From: Mermis nigrescens
Lineage: Eukaryota; Nematoda; Enoplea; Mermithida; Mermithidae
Reading direction: 5' to 3'
Assembly (NCBI GenBank): GCA_036768485.1
Contig: JAVLUZ010000142.1
Location: forward strand, 2,410,848-2,474,847
DNA: 64,000 nt
Part shown: in pieces, positions 1-29,309 of the stretch
How the letters are laid out: every line of letters starts with the position of its first letter
How positions within the stretch are numbered: position 1 is the stretch's first letter
Translations under genes and position numbers: made by a program
Notes under the pieces: generated by a model
Seen by the model: only the letters and a program-made list of their open reading frames with translations
What the model was told of the DNA's origin: nothing
Database searches by the model: none

Positions 1-464
1 ACAGAGTTCCTCAACTTGAACCGTACGAGACTCGCTAGTGGTTAGGCTGTCGCTTGGTTTAGGTCCTATTCCGGTCGCTGTACCCGCACAATAAATATCC
101 AAAAGACCAAAAGAAATCATTACACATAGAAGAACCAAAATATCTTAAAACATAAGTTTTGTTGCTCAAATAGAAACTTGTGGAAAAATTACGATTTTTT
201 AGAGTCAGCCCTGATATCTTTTGTGTTGTTCGATTATCATCTGTAAACATAAATATAAGTGTTACATTGAGGCTTGTTACATAAAACAAAAAATTCTTAA
301 TTTACACTTTTTGAGTTCGAAACATGGCCTTTTCCTGCAGTGCCTGTATTCGATGTTGGCATGCACCAGTTAAGCAAATATGCCGGGCAAAGCAATCCTT
401 CGGCATATTTGGTGCGGATGCGGTTGAGAATTAGAAAATTCCGTTCGTTATATATTTTTTGATT

Positions 465-1452
465 GGGGTGCATTTCCGCCGCATAGGTCACTTCCGCCGC
501 ATAGTTCATTTCCGCCGCATAGTTCACTTCCGCCGCATAGTACAGTTCCGCCGCATATTATGGAATAATTGCTGTATGCGCTACGATTAGCCAAAGTGAG
601 GGGGCGGACCCAACATAAAATGGTCTTATTTCTTGTAAACTTCGCTGAGATAGTCGGTAAAAACTGCATTTTCCTACATTTTTCAACACAAGGTCATAAA
701 ATAGGTACTTTTCAATAATTTTCTACTATATTGGCAGTAAAAGTGTCACCTTTAGCCAAATTTAAGGTAATTTATGGTAAATAATTCTCACGATGCGAAC
801 CACCTACATTTTTAAGACTTTCTTACATAAAAATGCAATTTTCTCACCAGTCAAATTCGTACTAGCTTCAATACTCGTACATTTAGTCTCACCAATACGA
901 ATATATACGGTGGTTCAGTCACACCCCACTTATCCTCATACTTTTCTTTGTTCTATATTCATGTGTGATTGTATCTGTTAAAAAGAATTTATAAAATCAG
1001 GTGCATGGAAGTGCTCATTCGTCTTAAATGACAATACTATGCGAATAATTGATTGAAGTTTACAGGATGATCCAGAAAGGAACTGCTTATCCAACGCTGC
1101 ATAATATGGCTTTATGACTATCAAATAGCTACCTAATAACTGAACTCAGTTATCTAAGTCGGACATAATATTTTTGACTAAAAATTTTTTATTACATTTT
1201 GTAGTCGGACATTTTATTTTTTACTAAAAAACTTTTATTACATTTTGTTTAATTAAACGGAAACCCGTATAAGTTCTATGTTTCCAATGCTACATAAACC
1301 CTGCTCTAAAATGCACTTTGTGTAATTAACAAAGATAGCGACTGTTCCGTACTACTATGCGGCGGAAATGAACTATGCGGCGGAAGTGAACTATGTGGCG
1401 GAACTGGCCTAGGCGGCGGCAGTGACCTATGCGGCGGAAGTGCATCCGACCC
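465..1452. mobile_element. TIR element whose ends are inverted minisatellite arrays
   Basis: Positions 472-556 repeat a roughly 17-bp unit built on CCGCCGCATAGTTCA, and 1357-1446 carry the same unit in inverted orientation. The outer edges match as inverted repeats (GGGGTGCATTTCC and GGATGCACTTCC). TATTTTTTGA flanks both sides, consistent with a target duplication of about 10 bp. The interior has a 46-bp direct duplication around 1160-1255 and no coding potential. It lies in the trehalase intron beyond the last exon seen. Confidence 0.6.
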
Positions 1453-1611
1453 TATTTTTTGACTAAATATTAAATGCAAATTACATTCTGCTGCGCTTCT
1501 ATTAAGAAGGCGGGAACATTTAACATTTAAAGCAAGGTGTCACGTTGTTGACAGACGGGAGAGGTAAAATGCTTTAGTTTGTGCAATTAACGTGACTAAA
1601 AAAATGAACGG

Positions 1612-1787
1612 TGACCAGACCAATACACATGGGCGTGGGAGTCTGAACCCTCCAGAATCTTAAAGACTCCCACAATCGATCGACCCACAGGATTGAATTT
1701 TTGGTACTATTTTTAGCAATTTGGCCCCAAAAAACGGATCTCCCAGAATTTTGTTGCTGCCCATGAATGGTGAATACTTGGAAAAAA
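1612..1787 (-). mobile_element. diverged MITE of the CACACATGGGCG / GCTGCCCATG subfamily
   Basis: ACACATGGGCGTGGG at one end and TTGCTGCCCATG at the other match the ends of the abundant hAT-like MITE family, but the interior (ATTGAATTTTTGGTACTATTTTTAG) defines a second subfamily also seen at 12814-12981. No clean target duplication. Confidence 0.55.
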
Positions 1788-2066
1788 TGTACTACATCTT
1801 TACCAATCACGCAACTAGGTTCGAGTCTGCAGAACCAGAAAAATTTGTGCGGGTCGATTTATGATTAGAGATTTAAGACGTGATTCGAGGATGATTTGAG
1901 GCAGTAGAAGAGGCACAAAACGTCTTATTTAAAACGCACATCAATTAAAAGCACGCTGAGTATTTAATTTTTTATTTACTTTTTTATACCATTTACTTTT
2001 ATTTATTTTTAGCATTCACTATCGTTTTCTTCAATAAAAAAATCGATCGCATGCAACTGTACATAC

Positions 2067-21172
<19,106 letters not shown>

Positions 21173-21818
21173 CTAAAAATATTTTTAATTTGCAAATTTC
21201 GATTAATAGTAACGGCACATGAGCTCTGACTTGGCTCATTATGCTATTGCTGTTTTCTGCGCAGGATTCATTATTATTTATTAACTGGAATTTATATTGG
21301 TATAAAAGAGCTTTTTGTGTGACTATTTTATGATTTTTTTCATGACTATTTCAAAAACTAATTAGAAAAAATATGGCTAGAAATTCTAAACAATTCTTTT
21401 GGCATATTTTATCTATTCCAAACTTTTACCATTATCAGTCATGATTGAATGTTGTCAAACTTTAAAGACTTAACTCTCAATGTATTACTAAACCATAAAA
21501 TTCATAATTAAATTGTGTCCGCAGCGGCATGATAAAAGGACTCCACACACATATGTCTGACATTATTATCTTAAAGATTATCTTTACCGTAAAAAATAAA
21601 GTAATACTTCTAGAAATCTTAATCGCATATCAAAAGTGTCTATAATATCAATGAACTATGCTTATGGTTAATCGGCCTGCAAAAAATAGGATTCTGCAGA
21701 GTACGACAAAAATAGGATTCAGAGTACGACAAAAATAGGAATCTTCTTCAAAAAATTGTCTTTATTGGTGAAATAGGAAGCAGACATTTTATGCATGTAA
21801 ATTTCAACAAACGTCCTA

Positions 21819-21864
21819 ACCTCAGATGAAAAACATAGCGTCTTGAGGGTCAGTCGTAAGGGTT
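21819..21864 (+). repeat. 46-bp duplicated shard of the retroelement
   Basis: Identical to 22871-22916 within the retroelement pol region. The flanking 21173-22359 otherwise shows no gene; it may hold the missing trehalase 5' exon, which I could not find. Confidence 0.8.
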
Positions 21865-22359
21865 TTTTGGACCAAAATCATCTCAAAAACTAACAGGAAT
21901 GCTAAAACAGCGTACAATTTGTGTTAGTTAACCCATGTTTTCGGCCAATTTCACGAATTTTTGCAGATTCTTTATTTTTATCCATTTTTAACCTTTATTT
22001 AACATTATTTCTCTCAAAAAATTTGCCGTTTTTCAAATCAGGATGTTTAGGCCACACAACTCCCTCCTCACGTGCCGGTTTGGTCCCGTCCCGACGTGAG
22101 CCCACTCTTGCATGTTCATTATATATAAAGTACTACTTATGTATCAGTAAAATTATATTACCTACGGCAGGGGTAAATGGGCTTAACGACTGTGTGAGCA
22201 TCAGGCAAGATAGATGAAAGTGCCAATACGGCGAAATAAAATATCGACAATAGGCCATTTTCCATTTTCCCTGTTTGACTAAGATTGGCAATATTCGATA
22301 ATCTGTAAGACTTCTATGTGAAGTGTGATGGATGACGCAATTGTAGCGGTGGCTTCTGT

Positions 22360-22527
22360 GGCAGTTTCGCTATGATTTTGATTAACAGTGTTTCTCTTTA
22401 ATGTTTTGAATAACTAGCGTAGCCTAATAGTTACATTTATTAGGTAGACGCCGGTTTTTCGGCGTCACTTGTTTCTATGAAAATTTATTGATATCATTTT
22501 TGTCGCTATTAGATGTTTCTTCGTTTA
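22360..22527 (+). repeat. left direct repeat of the retroelement (putative LTR or leader)
   Basis: Starts GGCAGTTTCGCTATG, ends TTTCTTCGTTTA, and matches 30092-30258 with few differences. Contains a hairpin GACGCCG-GTTTTT-CGGCGTC. The usual TG...CA ends and a primer-binding site are not evident, so LTR status is inferred from position. Confidence 0.7.
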
Positions 22528-22939
22528 AATGTGCACGAGAAAAATTATTCGACGATTGAGGGTGAAGCATTGTGTATAATATGGTCCATGAAAATGTTTC
22601 ATCATTATTTATATGGTTCTCATTTTATTATTGAAGCAGACCATAAACCTCTAAAACGATTAATAAATCTTGAAGAACTTAGTGGTAAATTAATGCGATG
22701 GTCTTTAAAATTACAAGAATTTGATTTTGAAATTCGTCATATTGCTGGAAAAAGAAAACGAAGCTTCGGATTGGCTTCCGAGAAATTTCACTTCTTCTCC
22801 AGTTGTTACAGTCGCTCCAGAAATTGAATTTCAAAAAGACGCTAAAAAAGATGAATTTATTTTTAATATTACCTCAGATGAAAAACATAGCGTCTTGAGG
22901 GTCAGTCGTAAGGGTTACTGCCCTGTTGACATCCAATGA
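22513..22939 (+). pseudogene. Ty3-type RNase H, C-terminal half
   Basis: Reads EKNYSTIEGEALCIIWSMK (catalytic Glu region), HHYLYGSHF, ADHKPL (catalytic Asp) and the RNase H end HIAGK; after a frameshift near 22755 it continues KENEASDWL. The N-terminal catalytic Asp strand is deleted at the junction with the left repeat. The tail to 22939 is the linker to integrase. Confidence 0.85.
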
Positions 22940-23232
22940 GTTCGATATTTTTAATAATAGCTTGGTTCGTAAGTATAAGCCTAAACGAACGGGAACGATG
23001 ATTTGGCAAACGGTCGTTCCAAAGGTTTGGGTGCAACGAGTGCTTGAGGAGCTAAATGATTCCGAATTTGGCGCACATTTCGGAGTAGCGAGGACAGTCA
23101 GTAGGATAATGCAACGTTATTGGTGGCCGACGATCTTGTATGACATAGAAAAGTGGTGTATGTCAAATTTGTCAAAAGCGTAAGTCTTCTATTCCTAGTG
23201 TTCGTGCTCCTTTACAAATTATTCCAGTGGAA
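22926..23232 (+). pseudogene. integrase zinc-binding (HHCC) region
   Basis: VLEELNDSEFGAHFGVARTV and RIMQRYWWP match the integrase zinc-binding fold. The first zinc-ligand His is replaced by Asn (LND for LHD). The CxxC pair (CQICQKRKS) is in another frame after a one-base shift near 23160. A MITE then splits the gene after the codons for IPVE. Confidence 0.8.
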
Positions 23233-23284
23233 CATACGTGGGCAGCACCAAAATTGGGCCAACCCGTAAATCCTACCAGTGTTT

Positions 23285-23455
23285 CCCCCGGTGAGAGAAA
23301 CGTTTCTCCCATCGAAATTTACCCCGTTAGGAGAAACGTTTCTCCCATCGAAATTTACCCCGTTGGGAGAAACGATTCTCCAGGAGAAATGTTTCTCCCA
23401 TCGAAATTTACCCCGGTGGGAGAAAGGTTTCTCCAGGGAGAAACGTTTTCCCCAT
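23285..23455 (+). repeat. 35-36-bp tandem repeat with palindromic GAGAAACGTTTCTC
   Basis: About four units built on GAGAAACGTTTCTCCCATCG plus AAATTTACCCC. The 14-bp GAGAAACGTTTCTC is a perfect palindrome. Confidence 0.85.
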
Positions 23456-23461
23456 CAATTT

Positions 23462-26400
23462 GCTTATCATGATTTCGCCGTTTCTCACAGGCTCCGTGTG
23501 TGGTTACCTATGCTTATCATGGTTTCGCCGTTTCTACCGTTTTCCCAGGCTCCGGGTTGGGTTACCTTTGCTTATCATTGTTTCGCCGTTTCTCCCGTTT
23601 CTCCCAAGCTCCGGGTGTGGTTACCTATACTTATCAAAGTTTCGCCGTTTCTCCCGTTTCTCCCAGGCTCCGGGTTTGGTTACCTATGCTTATCATGGTT
23701 TCGCCGTTTCTCCCGTTTCTACCAGGCTCCGGGTTTGGTTACCTATGCTTATCACGGTTTCACCGTTTCTCCCAGGCTCGGGTGTGGTTACCTTGCTTGT
23801 CATGGTTTCGCCGTTTCTCCCGTTTCTCCGAGGCTCCGGGTGTGGTTACCTATGCTTATCATGGTTTCGCCGTTTCTCCCGTTTCTCCGAGGCTCGGGGT
23901 GTGGTTACCTATGCTTATCATGGTTTCGCCGTTTCTCCCGTTTCTCCTGGCTCCGGGTTTGGTTACCTACGCTAATCATGGTTTCGCCGTTTCTCTCAGG
24001 CTCGGGTGTGAGTTACCTATGCTTATCATGGTTTCTCCGTTTCTCTCGTTTCTCACTGGCTCCGAGTGTGGTTACCTACGCTTATCATGGTTTCGCCGTT
24101 TCTCCCGTTTCTCCGAGGTTCCGGGCATGGTTACCTATGCTTATCATGGTTTCGCCGTTTCTACCGTTTTTCCCAGGCTCCGGGTTGGGTTACCTATGCT
24201 TATCATTGTTTCGCCGTTTCTCCCGTTTCTCCCAAGCTCCGGGTGTGGTTACCTATACTTATCAAAGTTTCGCCGTTTCTCCCGTTTCTCCCAGGCTCCG
24301 GGTTGGGTTACCTATGCTTATCAAAGTTTCGCCGTTTCTCCCGTTTCTCCCAGGCTCCGGGTTTGGTTACCTATGCTTATCATGGTTTCGCCGTTTCTCC
24401 CGTTTCTCCCAGGCTCCGGGTTTGGTTACCTATGCTTATCACGGTTTCACCGTTTCTCCCAGGCTCCGGGTGTGGTTACCTTGCTTGTCATGGTTTCGCC
24501 GTTTCTCCCGTTTCTCCGAGGCTCCGGGTGTGGTCACCTATGCTTATCATGGTTTCGCCGTTTCTCCCGTTTCTCCGAGGCTCCGGTTGTGGTTACCTAT
24601 GCTTATCATGGTTTCGCCGTTTCTCCGTTTCTCCTGGCTCCGGGTTTGGTTACCTACGCTTATCATGGTTTCACCGTTTCTCTCAGGCTCCGGGTGTGGT
24701 TACCTATGCTTATCATGGTTTCGCCGTTTCTCTCGTTTCTCACTGGCTCCGAGTGTGGTTACCTACGCTTATCATGGTTTCGCCGTTTCTCCCGTTTCTC
24801 CGAGGCTCCGGGCGTGGTTACCTATGCTTATCATGGTTTTCGCCGTTTCTCCCGTTTCTCCGAGGCTCCGGGTGTGGTTACCTATGCTTATCATGGTTTC
24901 GCCGTTTCTCCCGTTTCTCCTGGCTCCGGGTTTGGTTACCTACGCTTATCATGGTTTCGCCGTTTCTCTCAGGCTCCGGGTGTGGTTACCTATGCTTATC
25001 ATGGTTTCGCCGTTTTTCCTATTTCTCCCTGGCTCTAAGTGTGGTTACCTATGCTTATCATGGTTTCGCCGTTTCTCATGGCTCCGGGTTTGGTTACCTA
25101 AGCTTATCATGGTTTCGCCGTTTCTCTCAGGCTCTGGGTGTGGTTACCTATGCTTATCATGGTTTCGCCGTTTCTTCCGTTTCTCCCTGGCTCCGAGTGT
25201 GGTTAACTATGCTTATCATGGTTTCGCCGTTTTTCCCGTTTCTCCTGGCTCCGGGTTTGGTTACCTACGCTTATCATGGTTTCGCCGTTTCTCTCAGGCT
25301 CCGGGTGTGGTTACTTATGCTTATCATGGTTTCGCCGTTTCTCCCGTTTCTCCGAGGCTCCAGGTGTGGTTACCTATGCTTATCATGGTTTCGCCGTTTC
25401 TCCCGTTTCTCCTGGCTCCGGGTTTTGGTTACCTACGCTTATCATGGTTTCGCCGTTTCTCTCAGGCTCCGGGTGTGGTTACCTATGCTTATCATGGTTT
25501 CGCCGTTTCTCCCGTTTCTCCTGGCTCCGGGTTTGGTTACCTACGCTTATCATGGTTTCGCCGTTTCTCTCAGGCTCCGGGTGTGGTTACCTATGCTTAT
25601 CATGGTTTCGCCGTTTCTCTCGTTTCTCACTGGCTCCGAGTGTGGTTACCTACGCTTATCATGGTTTCGCCGTTTCTCCGAGGCTCCGGGCGTGGTTACC
25701 TATGCTTATCATGGTTTCGCCGTTTCTCCCGTTTCTCCGAGGCTCCGGGTGTGGTTACCTATGCTTATCATGGTTTCGCCGTTTCTCCCGTTTCTCCTGG
25801 CTCCGGGTTTGGTTACCTACGCTTATCATGGTTTCGCCGTTTCTCTCAGGCTCCGGGTGTGGTTACCTATGCTTATCATGGTTTCGCCGTTTTTCCTATT
25901 TCTCCCTGGCTCTAAGTGTGGTTACCTATGCTTATCATGGTTTCGCCGTTTCTCATGGTTCCGGGTTTGGTTACCTAAGCTTATCATGGTTTCGCCGTTT
26001 CTCTCAGGCTCCGGGTGTGGTTACCTATGCTTATCATGGTTTCGCCGTTTCTTCCGTTTCTCCCTGGCTCCGAGTGTGGTTAACTATGCTTATCATGGTT
26101 TCGCCGTTTCTCCCGTTTCTCCTGGCTCCGGGTTTGGTTACCTACGCTTATCATGGTTTCGCCGTTTCTCTCAGGCTCCGGGTGTGGTTACTTATGCTTA
26201 TCATGGTTTCGCCGTTTCTCCCGTTTCTCCGAGGCTCCAGGTGTGGTTACCTATGCTTATCATGGTTTCGCCGTTTCTCTCGTTTCTCACTGGCTCCGGG
26301 TTTGGTTACCTACGCTTATCATGGTTTCGCCGTTTCTCTCAGGCTCCGGGTGTGGTTACCTATGCTTATCATGGTTTCGCCGTTTCTCCCGTTTCTCCTG

Positions 26401-26540
26401 GCTCCGGGTTTGGTTACCTACGCTTATCATGGTTTCGCCGTTTCTCTCAGGCTCCGGGTGTGGTTACCTATGCTTATCATGGTTTCGCCGTTTCTCCCGT
26501 TTCCCCCTGGCTCCGAGTGTGGTTACCTATGCTTATCATG
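23462..26540 (+). repeat. 50/57/59-bp minisatellite array, about 3.1 kb
   Basis: Units contain GGTTACCTATGCTTATCATG and GTTTCGCCGTTTCTC. Long units (57-59 bp) carry an extra CCCGTTTCTC; short ones are 50 bp. Longer segments are themselves duplicated, e.g. the variant starting CGTTTTTCCTATTTC at 25011 recurs 877 bp later at 25888. No unit contains a plus-strand stop, so open frames of up to 878 codons arise by chance. Confidence 0.95.
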
Positions 26541-26818
26541 CTATTTCTTTCTTCCTATCTTTTTCATTAGTAGGATTTACGGGTTGGGCCCCAAAATTCT
26601 GGGGGGTGCAAGATTTTTCAAAGGTAAAAAATGACCTTAAAAATGGTGGTATGACGAAAAAAACATCATTTTTCAACGTTTCTCATCGAGCACTATCCAT
26701 TGGCATCAAAAAATTGCCAAAAAACACACAAAAAATTTCAAAAATTGAATTCTGGGGGGTATTTTGGGTCCTCACGGGGGGGGTGCATACCCCTAAATCC
26801 CCAGCCCGCCCAGGTGTG

Positions 26819-27309
26819 CAGTGGAAGGACCATGGGATAGGGTAGCAGTTGATTGTTTAGAATACAAAGTGTCGGAAAATGGTAATCGCTACGTTATTGT
26901 TTTCTTTGCTTATCTGACCAAATGGGCTGAAGCATTTCCGATTCCTGATCTATAAAGGCGTAACAACAATTGCTCGCGTATTTTTACGAGAAATAGTTTG
27001 CAGGTTTGGGGCACCAAGAGAATTACTTTCTGACAGAGGAGGTAATTTCACCTCTCAGCTTATGCAAGACGTGTGCGCTATGCTGAAGATACATAAGGTG
27101 TACACCTCTCCGTATCCTCAAACGGACGGTTTGGTTGAAAGATTCAATCGAACGCTGTCCGGATCTTTATCAACGTTAGTTTCGCGTAATCCTGAACGTT
27201 GGTGGGATACACTAATATCTTACGTATTATTTGCATATCGTTGTTGTCAGCAAGAATCAACTGGTATTTCTCCATTCATGTTTATGTTTGGTAGGGAACC
27301 TCGTTAGTC
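26819..27309 (+). pseudogene. Ty3-type integrase catalytic core
   Basis: Reads GPWDRVAVDCLEY (first Asp), VSENGNRYVIVFFAYLTKWAEAFPIPD, then after a stop/frameshift at about 26950 FGAPRELLSDRGGNF (second Asp), SPYPQTDGLVERFNRTL (Glu) and FMFGREPR. All three DDE residues are kept. Resumes after the MITE at 27315-27568. Confidence 0.92.
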
Positions 27310-27314
27310 GTTAC

Positions 27315-27568
27315 CACACATGGGCGTGGGAGGTCTGGGGAGTCTGGACTCCCCAGAAACCAAAATACCCCCAGAAATCAAAATACTCCCCAGAATTCAA
27401 TTTTTGAAAATTTTTTCGTTTTTTTCGCAATTTTTTGATGCCAATGGATAGTGCTTGATGAGAAACGTCGAAAACTGGTGTTTTTATCGCCATACCACCA
27501 TTTTTAAGGCCATTTTTTTACCTTCAAAAAATCTTGCACCCCCAGAATTTTCTTGCTGCCCACGTATG
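27315..27568 (-). mobile_element. hAT-like MITE (family A) in the integrase gene
   Basis: CACACATGGGCGTGGG...GCTGCCCACGTATG, flanked by the perfect 8-bp duplication GTCGTTAC. Confidence 0.94.
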
Positions 27569-27968
27569 GTCGTTACCCTTTAGAAATACAAACTAGTGCA
27601 GCTCAAAGATCAGGTTGTTCTGAAGAATTATTTTTGGATGTTTTGCAATAAACTTTATCGGAAATGCAAGAAAAGGCTAAAACTTGGATCAAAAAAGCGA
27701 CCACCAAAAAGACGAATTTGATAAGAAGGCAACCTCTTATGCATTTGAAATTGGTTATATTGTTTATTTGCGTAAAAACTACTTCGTTGAGGGTGAAAGC
27801 CATAAACTATTTCCAAAATGGGTTGGTCCGTTCGAAATTATCGAAAAAATATCGAATGTCAATTTTTGAATAGCATTATGCGCCGATAAACGAGTCAAAA
27901 AGTTAGTTCATGTAAATCGTTTAAAAAAGGTGAAAGACCTAACGATTTGGGACATGAAAAAGAGCCAA
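27569..27968 (+). pseudogene. integrase C-terminal region with GPF module
   Basis: Contains EIGYIVYLRKNY, then KLFPKWVGPFEIIEKISN (GPY/F module of Ty3-like integrases) and KLVHVNRLKK. Frames shift at least twice, including within an A-run at about 27927. Directly upstream of the PWWP domain with no intervening stop in the inferred original frame. Confidence 0.85.
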
Positions 27969-28250
27969 TAAATGGTGATATTGTTTTCGCTAAGGAAAAG
28001 GGTATCCCTTTTGGCCTGATCGAATCTGCGAATTTTTTGAAATTCCACAGAAGCTTACCATGTGCGATTATAAGAAAATTCCAGTTTATTTCTTCATAAA
28101 ATCATTTTATGGATTATGTGAACACGAACTAATGATTCCATTTAACGAAAATTTGGCAAAATTTAGCAAGTGTCGCTTGCGAGGCTTTCCTATTGCTTTG
28201 GAAATGGCTTCTAGAGCAATTAATGATGCCAAAAATGCCGAACCACATTA
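27969..28250 (+). pseudogene. PWWP domain fused to the integrase C-terminus
   Basis: Reads NGDIVFAKEKG, then after a one-base shift YPFWPDRICEFFE (the PWWP motif as PFWP), VYFFIKSFYGLCEHELMIPF and KFSKCRLRGFPIALEMA, ending TAA. This is the full PWWP order: DxVxAKxKGYPxWPxxI, VxFF...T/S...G, lxPF, KF, GFxxAxxE. PWWP domains bind DNA and H3K36-methylated nucleosomes. Here it occupies the place of the chromodomain in chromoviral integrases, so a targeting role is inferred. Confidence 0.85.
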
Positions 28251-28357
28251 ATCTGTCTATTGTTCTGCATACGTAATTGTATATATGTTTAGTTCGATTT
28301 TTCTCTCAACGATTAATTTAATTTAATATTTTAAATATTTTATATAGCGATTTTAAT

Positions 28358-29309
28358 ATGGCACAACCTTATTTTGGTCTGATTTGGGACGGTTTATCGG
28401 GAGTAATTGTAATGGACGGTAATTTTGGTCGGAAAAATCGAGTATTTAATAATTATTTTGGTCGAGCGCCATTACAAATTCGAGAATTATAACTAATTAA
28501 TAACATTTCGAATTGCGAAATTATGGTGGAAAAGTTGGGAAAGCCAATTATGGAAGGTTGGCCAGCGATAATTGGTGTTGATTGTGAGTTTGTAAATGGT
28601 TCACATCCTTATTATTATTGGAATGACACCGATAAAAAATTTTCTTCGATCTCTATTACTAATAATTCAAAAGGAGGATTTGCTCAGTTGATTCAATTAG
28701 CTCGTTTGGACGGTTTGATTTATTTGGTGGACTTATTTGCGTTTCGTACATTCCCAAATGCGATTTTGGACTTATTTTCTGATAAATCTGTTATAAAATT
28801 TGGACAAAAATTTATAACGATTGTTTAGCACTTGGTAGAGCATTTATCGAATGTAAAGTTATTGAACACGCCAAAATTTATGATTTTTTCTAAAAATGTA
28901 AATATTTTCAAAAGGAAAAAACGATAGATAATATTAACATTGTGAACAGAAATCGTTGTTCATTATCGTCGTTTATCTATTTTGGATTCGGTCGCAGCTT
29001 ATTCTGGAAAGAAAAAAATTACGGATTTTTCGCGCAAAATGGTTGTATATTCAGCGCGTGACGCGCTTTCCGCGACGGATTTAGGCGTTTTGTGGGCGTA
29101 CTATGATCTAGAATGGCTCCCAGGCGTCGAGGATAGGGGCTCTGCTAACGCAGAAGGGAGTACTCCTAAGGCCATACGCGATAGAAGCGTCGATCCGCGG
29201 GGAATCAGTGTACCAGTCGGGCCGGTGGCGAACGCGTCCGTGAAAAAGTCAAGCAGCGAGTTGAGGCGGTCGGAAAATGTGTTCGTTGGTGAAAAAGGGT
29301 GGTGGATTT
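28358..29309 (+). pseudogene. DEDDy 3'-5' exonuclease ORF of the retroelement
   Basis: Starts MAQPYFGLIWDG; codon 45 is TAA, with the frame continuing open beyond it. Exo I is GVDCEFV (28577-28600), followed by GGFAQLIQLARLDGLIYLVDL, typical of the WRN/DNA_pol_A_exo1 fold. Exo II is KFGQKF...DCLAL, split by a one-base shift near 28810. Exo III is VYSARDAL (Tyr and Asp four apart). The final part (EWLPGVEDRG...) is unrecognised. It lies about 100 bp after the PWWP stop and is separate from pol. Which substrate it acted on is unknown. Confidence 0.8.

Larger units (their letters stand above)
23258..26595. mobile_element. TIR element packed with minisatellite
   Basis: GGGCCAACCCGTAAATCC near 23258 is mirrored by GGATTTACGGGTTGGGCC near 26590 (about 21-bp TIRs), and CCAAAATT flanks both sides (8-bp duplication of MITE sequence). 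Everything between is tandem repeat. I cannot assign a superfamily. Confidence 0.7.
23233..26818 (+). mobile_element. 3.6-kb hAT-like MITE (family A) carrying a second TIR element and a minisatellite
   Basis: Begins CATACGTGGGCAGCACC and ends GCCCAGGTGTG, flanked by the perfect 8-bp duplication CAGTGGAA, splitting integrase between Glu and Gly codons. About 30 bp of MITE on the left and 230 bp on the right enclose an inserted element at 23258-26595. Confidence 0.9.

Noticed and set aside
297..669. Proteins of repeated YAAE or LCGGNE units
   Set aside because: Produced by the 17-bp minisatellite; not conserved coding sequence.
23462..26540. CRISPR array
   Set aside because: Units abut with no unique spacers, and the setting is an animal genome.
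23279..26845. Overlapping open frames of 230-878 codons
   Set aside because: They are translations of the minisatellite in three frames; the units lack stops, and there is no start context or domain.
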